From Ruegeria sp. THAF33 (GTDB taxonomy: Bacteria; Pseudomonadota; Alphaproteobacteria; Rhodobacterales; Rhodobacteraceae), in the NCBI RefSeq assembly GCF_009363615.1, contig NZ_CP045384.1, forward strand, positions 102,501 through 166,500: a DNA stretch of 64,000 bases. Direction: 5' to 3'. The position numbers and the translations under genes were made by a program. This document shows positions 17,092 to 25,980 of the stretch, piece after piece (position 1 is the stretch's first letter; every line of letters begins with the position of its first letter). The notes under the pieces are model-generated. The model ran no database searches. It saw only the letters and a program-made list of their open reading frames with translations, and had not been told where the DNA came from.

Positions 17092-17789
17092 CGATTGGGC
17101 GAACAACATCGCGAAAATATCTTGCAACCATGCTCGCTATAGCTGCTTCCGCTTCTTGGGCGCAGACCGGAGAAAACGAAAAACTATCGGATGATCCGAC
17201 CAAAATTGTTACGAAAATCGGCGTTCGTTATAGTGACTTTGGCACTCTTTTCGGTTCGGTTGCTTTTGGGCCTGTCATAAAGATCAATATATCGGTCTCA
17301 GAAGACGATCAGTTGCGCATTGGTGGCTCTTATCTCTTCGATTTTGGGATAGTTAATTTTTCAGCGTCCGAGCAGGAGCTGGAAAGCGGCGTCAAACAAA
17401 CGCAATACGCAATAGGGACCTTCGTGCCGCTTGCCGCGTTTGGCGTTCAACCGAAAGGATGGCTTTTGTTCCCGGCACTTGGAGCAAACTATACCGACGG
17501 TCGGATCAGCAACAGCGACTTTGAATTTGCTGATGCCTTTCCCGCTGAAATTGCCAGCAAGGGCGGTTATATCGGAATACTTGGCCTCAAGCCGTTGTCT
17601 GAACGATGGGTTGTAAAGACCGGTGGTGTCCTATCTGCCGGTTCCAACGACTATTCTGGTTACACCATTGGTGCGGTTGTTACCTTCAATGCGTCGCCGG
17701 ACGACAGCATCAGCGTGTTTGGCAGCCATATCGACAATAGTTTCGGAACACGTGATCTTGTTGGCATCAGCTACACGCACGAGTTTTGA
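17088..17789 (+). CDS. Outer-membrane beta-barrel protein, unknown function
   Basis: 233 aa with a signal peptide (residues 1-25, ending ASASWAQ). The mature part alternates polar and hydrophobic residues in ~8-10 strands and ends in phenylalanine (SYTHEF), the outer-membrane barrel signature. ATGA overlap with the transporter gene upstream couples their translation. Together with the HlyD adaptor downstream it suggests an envelope-spanning function, but it is not a TolC homologue. Confidence 0.75.
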   Translation: MTIGRTTSRKYLATMLAIAASASWAQTGENEKLSDDPTKIVTKIGVRYSDFGTLFGSVAFGPVIKINISVSEDDQLRIGGSYLFDFGIVNFSASEQELESGVKQTQYAIGTFVPLAAFGVQPKGWLLFPALGANYTDGRISNSDFEFADAFPAEIASKGGYIGILGLKPLSERWVVKTGGVLSAGSNDYSGYTIGAVVTFNASPDDSISVFGSHIDNSFGTRDLVGISYTHEF

Positions 17790-17829
17790 CGGCAACGGAT
17801 CAAAAGAAACACAGTGAGGGCGATTAACG

Positions 17830-18939
17830 ATGCTCATTATTCTCGGTCTTTACTTTGGCATTGTCTGGCTGGTTTTTGCGAAGCTCAAAATCCTGCCTTG
17901 GAACGGGTTCTTCAAGACAATCGTGTACGGTGGAGCTTTGGTCATCGCGTTGGTTGTTGTTGGAGCCTTAAACCACACGACACCATCCGGGACTGTGTCC
18001 GTGCAAGGTGCTGTCATCAACATTGCACCGAACGTATCCGGCCCAGTCACTGAAGTAGCGGTCACGGCAAACCAACCGGTGGCGAAGGGTGATGTGTTGT
18101 TTCGAATAGATGACACCACCTACGCGGCTGAAGTTGCCCGACTTCAAGCCTCGCTCGCATCAGCACATTCCGCAGCAGACCAGTTACAGACAGACTATGA
18201 GGCGGCGCTTGCAGAAATTGATTCTCTTGAAGCCCAACTTTCTTTCGGTGTGCAGCGTCGCGATGACATCGTCCAGCTTACCGGACGCGGTGCTGCAGCT
18301 GAGTTCCAATTGCAGGAAGCCGTTTCAACGATTGAGCAACTTGAAGCCGGGCTGCGAGCAGCACAAGCGCGTAGGCAGAGCCTTGAACGACGCATCGCGG
18401 CTCAGGTGGACGGAGTCGACGTCGGTGTCGTTGAAGTTCAGGAGACGCTGGCCCAAGCGGAGTGGGCATTGCAGCAGACGGTCGTTCGAGCGCCGGATGA
18501 CGGTGTTGTAACGGCGCTCTCACTCCGCCCAGGCAATCGTGTTACGACGTTACAAGGCGCCGTGAATTTTCTACTCCCTTCAGATCGGCTGCTCATTGCG
18601 GCGTTGCCGCAAAGCAGCTATCCCAACGTGGCAGTTGGCGATACGATCCGGATTGCTTTGGGCACTATGCCAGGTCAGGAATTTGAGACCACAATACGGT
18701 CAATCCCTCCGGGAACACGAGAGGGCGCGTTGGATACGAGGGGCGGGCTGCCTAGCCTGCGCGAACTTACAGGCGCGTCGAGCTACATCGTAACTATCGA
18801 TATCCCAGAAGGCCTTCCGTCTGATCGTGCACAGCTTGGTACATCAGGAACCGCACTGGTAGTCACGGAAGAGGCCGGTGCAATTTCAGTGCTGGCTGAA
18901 ATCCTGTTTTGGATCAATAAGAAACTCAACTACATTTGA
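17830..18939 (+). CDS. HlyD/EmrA-family membrane fusion protein with two N-terminal membrane helices
   Basis: 369 aa. Residues 1-18 and 32-50 are membrane helices (YibI/YiaW-like front), followed by a biotinyl-lipoyl half motif (VSVQGAVINIAPNVSGPVTE, about 57-77), a coiled-coil hairpin (about 95-205), the second lipoyl half (VVRAPDDGVV, about 218-227) and a beta-barrel domain. Resembles YibH/YiaV-type adaptors that stand without an obvious partner ABC or MFS pump. No exporter gene is in the cassette, so the partner is unknown. Confidence 0.85.
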   Translation: MLIILGLYFGIVWLVFAKLKILPWNGFFKTIVYGGALVIALVVVGALNHTTPSGTVSVQGAVINIAPNVSGPVTEVAVTANQPVAKGDVLFRIDDTTYAAEVARLQASLASAHSAADQLQTDYEAALAEIDSLEAQLSFGVQRRDDIVQLTGRGAAAEFQLQEAVSTIEQLEAGLRAAQARRQSLERRIAAQVDGVDVGVVEVQETLAQAEWALQQTVVRAPDDGVVTALSLRPGNRVTTLQGAVNFLLPSDRLLIAALPQSSYPNVAVGDTIRIALGTMPGQEFETTIRSIPPGTREGALDTRGGLPSLRELTGASSYIVTIDIPEGLPSDRAQLGTSGTALVVTEEAGAISVLAEILFWINKKLNYI

Positions 18940-18990
18940 GCTCAAGTTCAACAAACCGGGCAACCCGGTGCACCAAATACAGGAAACTGA

Positions 18991-20532
18991 ATGCGGCTGA
19001 TCAGAATTTGTTTGATTTTGATAGCGGTGATTGCGCTAGCCGTTGTTGTGTTAAGGTTGGCTTTTCCACTGCCTGAGGAGAATTTTTCGCAGCAATCGCT
19101 TAAACAAGACGCCGATTGGGCTGGACCCTTGGGCGAAACCATTCAAAACTCGATTGAACGCAGCCGCGGACTCGATGGGGTGCGGACTTTGGGCGATGGA
19201 CGCGCCGCATTTGCGGCCAGGGCTATCCTTGCGAGAGAAGCGACCTCCTCAATTGATGCGCAATACTATATTTGGCAAAATGACGTCACCGGCCTTATGC
19301 TTCTTGACGAGCTTAGGGCGGCAGCCGAACGCGGTGTTCGGGTCAGATTGCTGGTCGACGACAACGGTATCTCCGGGTTGGACGAACTGCTTTCAGAGCT
19401 AAACGCTCTTACCAATGCGAATGTGCGTATTTTCAATCCGTTTACGCTGAGAAAACCCAAGCTCCTGTCTTATGCATTTGACTTCAGCCGACTGAATCGG
19501 CGGATGCACAACAAATCAATGACTGTAGACGGGGTCGCCACGATTGTTGGGGGGCGCAACATTGGCGACATCTATTTCGACTATGGGGCTGGAACGCACT
19601 ACCTGGATTTAGACGCGATAGCCATTGGCCCAATTGTGGACGAGGTTTCACAATCGTTCGACGCCTACTGGAACAGTGCCTCGTCTTACGATGCTGGACT
19701 ATTTTTAGATCCTCCAGCGGTAGACAGCCTGCAATCCAAGGCGGATGCAGCACGGCAAACCGCCGTTGGCGCAGGTTACCAAAAGGCTATTCAGGAAAGT
19801 GAACTGGCCGACCACATCGCGGCACATAATCTGAAGTTTGATTGGAGCGAAGTCACCCTTTTTGTTGACGATCCCGCGAAGGGATTGGGCGAAGCTAAAA
19901 GTGAAGACCTGATGGTCGAACAACTGATCGAATTCGCTAAAAGTTCACAGACCTCACTGGACCTTGTTTCGGCATATTTTATTCCTGGCGAACGAGGTTC
20001 TAAAGTCTTGGAGGAATTGGCCAAGTCGGGCGTTAGGGTCCGTGTCTTGACCAATTCCTTGGACGCGACAGACGTGATGCCGGTTCACGCTGCGTATATG
20101 CGTTATAGATATGATTTGTTGAACAGCGGGGTAGAACTGCTGGAGCTGCGAGCCTTGCGGCGGGAACATCGCGACAGAAGCCTGCCAGAGATCCTGGCTG
20201 GATCGGCGTCAGGGCTGCATGCAAAAACCTTTGGCTCAGACGGTAAGCGGATCTTCATTGGCTCATATAACCTCGATCCAAGGTCTGCGCATCTCAACAC
20301 TGAAATGGGCATCATGATCGAAAGCCCAACGATTACTGCATCACTGGCTGAGCAATTAGACAAACCGGAGTTTTCGTATCGCGTCGATCTGAAGGAAGAC
20401 GATGAGATGATTTGGATTCAAGAAGAACAGGATGGGACAGTCACTGTGCATACCACTGAACCGGAAACCAGTGGCTTTCAGAGAGGGCTTACTGCAGTCG
20501 TCAGGTGGCTACCGGTCGAATGGATGCTGTGA
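18991..20532 (+). CDS. Phospholipase D-family protein (cardiolipin synthase-like, envelope anchored)
   Basis: 513 aa. One N-terminal membrane helix (about 5-22), then two PLD catalytic motifs: HNKSMTVDG (about residue 172) with downstream GGRNIGD, and LHAKTFGSDG (about 410) with GSYNLDPRS. Two HxK motifs are the hallmark of phosphatidyl transferases/phospholipases that act through a phospho-histidine intermediate. Related to YmdC/ClsC-type proteins that handle phospholipids at the membrane. Last gene of the cassette, pointing to envelope remodelling as the common theme. Confidence 0.9.
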   Translation: MRLIRICLILIAVIALAVVVLRLAFPLPEENFSQQSLKQDADWAGPLGETIQNSIERSRGLDGVRTLGDGRAAFAARAILAREATSSIDAQYYIWQNDVTGLMLLDELRAAAERGVRVRLLVDDNGISGLDELLSELNALTNANVRIFNPFTLRKPKLLSYAFDFSRLNRRMHNKSMTVDGVATIVGGRNIGDIYFDYGAGTHYLDLDAIAIGPIVDEVSQSFDAYWNSASSYDAGLFLDPPAVDSLQSKADAARQTAVGAGYQKAIQESELADHIAAHNLKFDWSEVTLFVDDPAKGLGEAKSEDLMVEQLIEFAKSSQTSLDLVSAYFIPGERGSKVLEELAKSGVRVRVLTNSLDATDVMPVHAAYMRYRYDLLNSGVELLELRALRREHRDRSLPEILAGSASGLHAKTFGSDGKRIFIGSYNLDPRSAHLNTEMGIMIESPTITASLAEQLDKPEFSYRVDLKEDDEMIWIQEEQDGTVTVHTTEPETSGFQRGLTAVVRWLPVEWML

Positions 20533-20989
20533 GCGGTTTTTCGAATGTGGTAGTTTCATCATACACGGGCTGACTACCCATTCACCGGTCGGTTGGGCCG
20601 ACGGAGACTTTGATTTTGGCCTTCACAATCTCCATCCTATGAGGAAGCGCCTGCTGCGTTCCTTGGGAGTACCATCCCAACCAAACTAGACAGCCCGACA
20701 CATCACCAGACACTGCACCCCATAGGACCTAGTGGTTCGTGTTGCGGTTTGCGAAACCGCATAGTTCAGTTTTGAATGCCCGCTTTGAGCTGGGCAGCAT
20801 TCATTCACAAGCACATTCCAAATGGCAGCTTCGTCCGCATGTGAGACATTCATGCCCGGTGCAGCGAACGTCCAGTGCTAGCCAAAGCGGCCTTTCAGAA
20901 CCAAAACTCTGAGTTTCCAGTCGCGAAAGCGCAAATTTAAGCCTTTGGTGAGAGCTCTCGCAGTAGCAGAACGCTCCCCATTGGCTCTA
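20533..20989. other. Intergenic stretch with hairpin and diverged island repeat
   Basis: 457 bases without a gene. GCGGTTT-GCG-AAACCGC (20744-20760) forms a perfect 7-bp hairpin, possibly ending the plus-strand cassette or the convergent integrase gene. From 20821 to 20891 lies a shortened, diverged copy of the island repeat. Confidence 0.5.
20821..20891 (+). repeat. Diverged, shortened copy of the island repeat
   Basis: Starts AATGGCAGCTTCGTCCGCA like 7977-7995 and ends GCAGCGAACGTCC…CCAAAGCGG like the ends of the 125-bp unit, with the middle missing. Third recognisable member of the family in the island. Confidence 0.5.
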
Positions 20990-22165
20990 TCACGACAAAG
21001 TCACAACATTGCCGCCCAGTTCGCGTTTCATTGCGACCGAAGCCCACGCTTCCATCAGATCGCGCCGCTTGTCGAACAAATCTGATCGTGCGTAGGCTGC
21101 TTCGGCCTTGTCTTTTATGCCATGGGCCAGCGCCGCTTCAATAACTTCGCGTGGGAAGCCAGTAGTCTCGCCCGCCCAATCGCGAAAAGTGGACCGAAAG
21201 CCATGTACTGTGATGTCGTTGCGCTTCATTCGGCGCAGGACCGCTGTCATGCTCATGTCGGAAATGGGTCTTCCAGGCTTGATTTCGCTTTCAAAGGCCA
21301 GCACCGTATCATTACGGCGCGCACCAAGACACGCGATAGCCGCGTCGCTCAACGGCACACGATGTTCCTTGCCCGCTTTCATCCGTTCGGCAGGAATGGT
21401 CCAGAGTTGTGCGTCCAGATCGATTTCGGCCCACGTCGCCCCGCGTGTCTCGCCGGATCGCGCCGCGGTTAAGATAGTGAAGCCCAATGCGCGCGCGGCG
21501 ACGCCACTCCGGGTGCCTAAGTCGGACATGAAAGCTGCAATTTCGGCATGAGGCAATGCTGGGTGATGCTTGACCGCTCGCACCTTTGTAGGTTTGGGCA
21601 AGAGGTGATCCAGATGGCCCCGCCAACGTGCTGGATTGTCTCCGGCACGGATGCCAAGGGCGGTCGCGTAGTCCAGAACTGACTCAATCCTTTGGCGCAC
21701 ACGGTTGGCGGTTTCGGGTTTTTCAGACCAGATCGGTGTCAGCGTGCCGATGATGTCAGCGGTTTCAATCTTGCTAACCTGTATTTGCCCGATCTTTGGA
21801 AACACGTAGGTTTCGAGTGTCGACGTCCATTGCGCGGCGTGCTTTGCATTCTTCCAACCGGACCTTTTGCTTTCGATCAGTTCCTGCGCCGCTTCTTTGA
21901 AAGTTTTGGCTTTGGTTTGTTGTTTCTTGGCGATCGGGTCTTCCCCCTCGACAATGAGCCGCCGGGCTTCCGTTGCGCGGTCGCGGGCCATTGCAAGGGT
22001 CACGTCAGGATACGACCCCAAACCCAGGTCGCGCCGGCGTCCTTGTACTTGATACCTCAACACCCAAGAGCGTGCGCCTGACGGCTTCACATAGAGAAAT
22101 AACCCGCGGCCGTCGCCATGCCTTCCTGGCGGTGCCGATTTGACCTTTTGAACACTTAGCGACAT
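20990..22165 (-). CDS. P4-type tyrosine integrase (DUF4102 N terminus), right end of island
   Basis: 391 aa, usual length for the family. Residues 1-85 match the DUF4102/arm-binding domain (GLFLYVKPSGARSWVLRY, LGLGSYPDVTLAMARDRA). A SAM-like domain follows (about 88-180), then the catalytic domain with Arg236 (TAARSGE), Lys near 263, His321/Arg324 (HGFRS), His348 (LAHG) and Tyr358 (AAYARS). This class classically inserts islands at tRNA 3' ends. The start codon is 155 bases from attR, and a candidate arm site sits at 22169-22190. Confidence 0.95.
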   Translation of the reverse strand: MSLSVQKVKSAPPGRHGDGRGLFLYVKPSGARSWVLRYQVQGRRRDLGLGSYPDVTLAMARDRATEARRLIVEGEDPIAKKQQTKAKTFKEAAQELIESKRSGWKNAKHAAQWTSTLETYVFPKIGQIQVSKIETADIIGTLTPIWSEKPETANRVRQRIESVLDYATALGIRAGDNPARWRGHLDHLLPKPTKVRAVKHHPALPHAEIAAFMSDLGTRSGVAARALGFTILTAARSGETRGATWAEIDLDAQLWTIPAERMKAGKEHRVPLSDAAIACLGARRNDTVLAFESEIKPGRPISDMSMTAVLRRMKRNDITVHGFRSTFRDWAGETTGFPREVIEAALAHGIKDKAEAAYARSDLFDKRRDLMEAWASVAMKRELGGNVVTLS

Positions 22166-22168
22166 TTC

Positions 22169-22190
22169 GTTCCCACGTTCGTTCCCACAT
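22169..22190 (+). repeat. Candidate integrase arm site, right end
   Basis: GTTCCCAC-N5-TTCCCACA in the same orientation as 2549-2570. Further out, 22270-22289 holds two tandem ACGAATT decamers (ACGAATTGTA, ACGAATTACA), another possible binding array between integrase and attR. Confidence 0.45.
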
Positions 22191-22319
22191 ATTTTCTTGA
22201 TTTAGGATGAACGCGCGTGAACGTCAACGAGTGAGGATGAAACTAATGCACTATAAAACATGCGATAAAACGAATTGTAACGAATTACAGCGAACGCCAG
22301 AAAACAGGGATTATACGGA

Positions 22320-22334
22320 CTTCGTCTCCGCCAT
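22320..22334 (+). repeat. attR: right 15-bp direct repeat
   Basis: Identical to 2480-2494. It marks the right junction of the island with the old chromosome; the sequence before it is unrelated to tRNA-Ser, so only the core was duplicated. Confidence 0.85.
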
Positions 22335-22597
22335 CCAACTTTCTTTATCTTTCTGTTCGGGGAGATTCAGCCCGAAGATGGCTGGGCCCCAGATATCCTG
22401 TTTTGCATTGGATTCTGCGATTTCTCGAAAGATCGGAAAGCGGCGGCGGGGCTTGGTGTCCAGTGCGATCGAAGCCCTTTCTATCCCGAATATTCCCAAT
22501 CTCTTTCAGAACAGGGCAAAAACCCTGTCGGAATGACCGGTCACGATCCGGTAACGGCGTCGTGCGAATCGTTGTCTTCGTCGATCGGGAGAGCAAC
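22335..22597. other. Leader region of the haloperoxidase-like gene
   Basis: 263 bases of old chromosome after attR. A frame continuous with the downstream gene exists from 22403 but its codons before 22598 do not look like the family. ACAGGG-CAAAAA-CCCTGT (22511-22528) can form a 6-bp hairpin 70 bases before the start codon. Promoter elements are not obvious. Confidence 0.4.
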
Positions 22598-24580
22598 ATG
22601 CCGCAACATATCATTCCGTCTGAACCCTGGCAGGACCTGGAAAAGCCCAATCGTGGATTGAACCGGGATCAGTGTCATTCGAACACGCCGATTGGCGTCC
22701 GGGAGAGGGCTGCCGATGGACACAACGGCGAAGCAGACCTGTTTGCCGGGACTTGGCCCACGAGCTTTTCCAAGGGCTTGCGGCATGACGAAAATGGCAT
22801 TGTCGACGCGCAGGTTTATACCGAATTTCTGGAAGAAGTGGCTGACCCTACCTGCACCGACAATCAAGGAAACAGGCTGACGCTGTTTGACACGCCAGCC
22901 TATTCCGGGCCCTTCCGCACCGCGCCATCAGCGGGTGGTGAATTTAGATGGCGTGCGTGGGAAGGGCCAATCCTGGGTCATCGGTTGGGGTTCAATGGAT
23001 TGGACGCCGGCGGTTTGGGTATCGCGCCGGCGCCCAGGCTTGGGTCAGATGAATTGGCGGCAGAGATGGCCGAACTCTATGCGATGGCCTGTCTGCGAGA
23101 TGTGTCCTTCGAAACCATTCGGGATGGTGCCGAGGGAACCGACAAGGTGCTTGGCGCCCTTGGCCGGTTGGAGTGGTTCCGCAAAGACGGTTTCCCAAAG
23201 GATGCCAGCGGCGTCGAGATCGGGAAAGTACCGGCGGCGCGCCGGGTCCGAGATGGCGAAGGTCTGTCTTCGCGAACTTTGTTCCGCGGCTCGAGCCAAG
23301 GCTGTTCGGACGGGCCTTACGTGTCGCAATTCCTTTTGCAGGGTTACGACCCGCTGACATCAGACGCGGCGCATGTGCAAGGGCGGTGGTTGGCAAATAC
23401 AACTGCGCCAAGGGCAATGCCGTTTGGTTCATTTCGGGTTGACCAAAGAGTTGCCCCACAGGCCGTTGGCGTGGACTATTTGCGGGACTGGGCCGAGTGG
23501 CTGGACGTTCAGAACGGGGCGGACGCGACCGGCGAACAAGCCTTTGAGGCCTGTGGCCCGAAGTTTATTGAAACACCTCGCGACCTTGCCACCTATGTGC
23601 ATTTCGACTCGATCTATCAGGCTTTTTTCAATGCCTGCCTGTTGATGTTGGGCCGAGGTATTCAAGCAGATGACGGTCTGCCCGAAGTCTGGAATTCCCG
23701 TGCGGAGGATAGTGGGGCCCATTGGGGCGGATCACACGCGCTGTCAATGCTGGCAGAAACCGCGACCAGGGCAATGCGGGCCGTGCGACGCCAGACCTTT
23801 CAGGTGCACAACCGCGCCCGCCCTGAAAAGCTGGGCAGCGTTGCAACCTTGGTGGCGAATGGTCATGGCGCGGTGCTTGGGGCAGCGGAACCGTTTGCCG
23901 CAGCCCATCTTGAGAAATTGGAAAGCGCCGCCTGCGAAGATTTCAGTCTTGTGGAAGCCATTGCCTCCGCGCCGGCCACTAAGCGGTTCGCCCACAACGC
24001 GGTTTCTCATAAGGGGCTGCCACAAATCGATCGCAACCTGCTGTTGCCTGTTGCTTATCCCGAGGGCTCGCCAATGCAGCCGTCCTACGGGGCGGCGCAT
24101 GGCGCAGTTGCCGGGGCGTGCGCGACGCTGCTCAAGGCGTTCTTTAAAACGCACGCGCTGGACGGGTCCCGGGTAACTTTGGCAGAGGCGGGTATGGAGC
24201 GCGTCTTTGTTCCGGCTCCGGGTGGAATGAAACTGGTTGAGTCCGTGCGGCCAGAGGACAGCGCAGCGAAGCTTACGCTGAATGGCGAGCTGAACAAGTT
24301 GGCTGCAAATATCGCGATCGGGCGCAATTTTGCAGGGGTACATTTCTACAGCGACTATTTCGACAGTATCCGAATGGGTGAACGCGTTGCAGTGGGCATT
24401 CTGGCCGAACAGATGGCGAATTTCCGGGGGGCCGCGAAAATGTCGCTTGAAACATTTGATGGAGATCGCCTCAACATCGTTGGCGGTCGTTCTTGCGGTA
24501 GCGAAATCCACATTGTGAACAGTACGCCCGAATTGTGGTGGACCCGTCATTTGCCTGAACAGGCGGGGTGGGCAGGATGA
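22598..24580 (+). CDS. Vanadium-dependent haloperoxidase-fold protein (PAP2 superfamily)
   Basis: 660 aa from ATG 22598 (GGGAGAG upstream). The C-terminal half carries VHPO-type vanadate/phosphate motifs: VHNRARPE (Arg408, 403-410), PMQPSYGAAHGAVAGA (Ser496, His501) and IGRNFAGVHFYSD (Arg576, His582). The lysine expected about eight residues before Arg408 is replaced (Thr/Phe), so peroxidase activity is uncertain; phosphatase-like or structural use is possible. Family enzymes oxidise halides with hydrogen peroxide. It is followed at once by an unknown 453-aa gene and lies in a putative peptide natural-product locus, where halogenation or oxidation of a peptide is conceivable. No signal peptide seen. 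Confidence 0.82.
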   Translation: MPQHIIPSEPWQDLEKPNRGLNRDQCHSNTPIGVRERAADGHNGEADLFAGTWPTSFSKGLRHDENGIVDAQVYTEFLEEVADPTCTDNQGNRLTLFDTPAYSGPFRTAPSAGGEFRWRAWEGPILGHRLGFNGLDAGGLGIAPAPRLGSDELAAEMAELYAMACLRDVSFETIRDGAEGTDKVLGALGRLEWFRKDGFPKDASGVEIGKVPAARRVRDGEGLSSRTLFRGSSQGCSDGPYVSQFLLQGYDPLTSDAAHVQGRWLANTTAPRAMPFGSFRVDQRVAPQAVGVDYLRDWAEWLDVQNGADATGEQAFEACGPKFIETPRDLATYVHFDSIYQAFFNACLLMLGRGIQADDGLPEVWNSRAEDSGAHWGGSHALSMLAETATRAMRAVRRQTFQVHNRARPEKLGSVATLVANGHGAVLGAAEPFAAAHLEKLESAACEDFSLVEAIASAPATKRFAHNAVSHKGLPQIDRNLLLPVAYPEGSPMQPSYGAAHGAVAGACATLLKAFFKTHALDGSRVTLAEAGMERVFVPAPGGMKLVESVRPEDSAAKLTLNGELNKLAANIAIGRNFAGVHFYSDYFDSIRMGERVAVGILAEQMANFRGAAKMSLETFDGDRLNIVGGRSCGSEIHIVNSTPELWWTRHLPEQAGWAG

Positions 24581-24611
24581 ATGTATCAGACCCCATGACA
24601 GGTCGGTCTAC

Positions 24612-25973
24612 ATGATGCTTCCTTGTGCGTCACCGGTGGCGATCGCCCCGTCGGAATTGAAAACCTACGGGCATCGACCTCTGACTTTCCATTCTAGTGT
24701 CTCTGAAGCCCAACGGTGTTCTTTGATGTCTGTATTCCAATCGCCGGGACTTGCTGATCAAGGCGTGAACGAAGCCACCCGGTCAGCGTGGAACTCAAGC
24801 ATTCAGAACATATTCGACGTGCAGGGCGTCAGCCCGTTTCTGGTCATGGATCCGCGTGACATCGAGGCGGGCCAACCTTCGAATGGGTTCAGATGGCGCG
24901 CCGATCCCCGGGAACCGCGGGACTGTCTGGGCGATGAGCTGGCGGCGCGCGTGTGTGACCAAGGCTGGTCCGGCAGGGTTGAGCTGCACAATGAATATCT
25001 TGAATACACGTTGGTAATGCGACCCGATGCCGGTGGCAGGCTGCGCCCGAAGCGATTTGTGGCCACTACCGAGTTTGTGGAGTGGTGGCAGTTCATGGCG
25101 GTGTTCGATCTCGATCACTTCCTGTCGGTGGTCGCATCAGTGACCGGGCGCTTCTACTCCTGCAAGGATCTGTTTGAAGTCTCACGGTCGGTATGGATGT
25201 CGATGGATGTGTCCGAGCGCGCGGCCCGCTTTCACAAAAGGCTGGTGGGTAGGGATCACGCGCATCCGCCGGAACATCCGTTGAATATCCAGCATGCCCT
25301 GTTTCTGGCCAAGGGCACGAACCGTTTGACCGGTCTGATCCAGACCATACATTTTTCTTCCTTCCCGTATCTCGTGAAGGACGGCGAGAGCAACCGGCGC
25401 GCCCGGCTTGAAGAAGTTCTTGATTTCGCGAACCGGCAGGATCTGTACTGCGGGCATGCAGGGATCCGCCTGGTGAGCGATACGCTTGAACTGGCCGCGG
25501 GGAACTGTGGCACGTCACATGCGGGTCGGGCGATGGCATTCTCTGATCCGCTTGGGCTGTATATTCAGGCATTCCATACATCACGACTGTTTGTGGGTGC
25601 GGGCAGGTTGCCTCGGGGCTGGGTCCGGTTCAGTCGCGGTGCGTCGGGAATGCACATGCGCCTTGAATTCGGGCCTGCCGACGACGATCCCCGGTTTCTG
25701 GATGATATCACGCTGGGAACAGGCCCTTCGGCGCGCCCTGTCTCGGGCTATGCTCTGGCCAGCCTGATCGAGGTCGGCCCGATGATCACAGTTGCCGCCA
25801 GGCCACGCGTGATCACCCGTGTCGAATTTGTTGAAATTCCGCATGTTGATTCAGGGCGGGTTGTCCGCAGCCTGCCCGAGACCGAACGTTGCAGGCAGCT
25901 TTTGGAATTCGCGGACCGTTGCAAGGCAGAGACCAACGGCGACACGACACGCTTTCTCAGAGACGGATCCTGA
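24612..25973 (+). CDS. Unrecognised 453-aa protein in the putative RiPP locus
   Basis: 453 aa, family not recognised. No signal peptide or membrane helix. Rich in aromatic and His residues; HSSFPYLV and GNCGTSHAGRAMAFSDP are the most motif-like parts. ATG 24612 is the first start in frame; an internal ATG at 24726 (MSVFQSPG) is an alternative. Thirty-one bases after the haloperoxidase-like gene, same strand, so probably co-transcribed; it converges on the YcaO gene with only 7 bases between stop codons. Could be the missing partner or recognition protein of the YcaO enzyme, or a VHPO accessory; this is inference. Confidence 0.75.
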   Translation: MMLPCASPVAIAPSELKTYGHRPLTFHSSVSEAQRCSLMSVFQSPGLADQGVNEATRSAWNSSIQNIFDVQGVSPFLVMDPRDIEAGQPSNGFRWRADPREPRDCLGDELAARVCDQGWSGRVELHNEYLEYTLVMRPDAGGRLRPKRFVATTEFVEWWQFMAVFDLDHFLSVVASVTGRFYSCKDLFEVSRSVWMSMDVSERAARFHKRLVGRDHAHPPEHPLNIQHALFLAKGTNRLTGLIQTIHFSSFPYLVKDGESNRRARLEEVLDFANRQDLYCGHAGIRLVSDTLELAAGNCGTSHAGRAMAFSDPLGLYIQAFHTSRLFVGAGRLPRGWVRFSRGASGMHMRLEFGPADDDPRFLDDITLGTGPSARPVSGYALASLIEVGPMITVAARPRVITRVEFVEIPHVDSGRVVRSLPETERCRQLLEFADRCKAETNGDTTRFLRDGS

Positions 25974-25980
25974 CAGGTGC

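Larger units (their letters stand above)
2480..22334. mobile_element. tRNA-Ser-integrated genomic island (~19.9 kb)
   Basis: Bounded by identical 15-bp att repeats (2480-2494 and 22320-22334). Two different tyrosine recombinases lie just inside the two ends (2598-3638 and 20990-22165). An HTH/excisionase-like pair follows the left one. The interior mixes unknown genes, decayed gene fragments and repeated non-coding units, unlike the tightly packed flanking chromosome. No conjugation or replication genes are visible, so mobility would rely on integrase/excisionase only or on helper elements. Which integrase made the present insertion cannot be decided by eye; the P4-type enzyme beside attR is the family that most often targets tRNA 3' ends. 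Confidence 0.82.

Noticed and set aside
22403..22597. N-terminal extension of the haloperoxidase-like gene
   Set aside because: Frame is open but composition is not protein-like and the ribosome binding site is at 22598.
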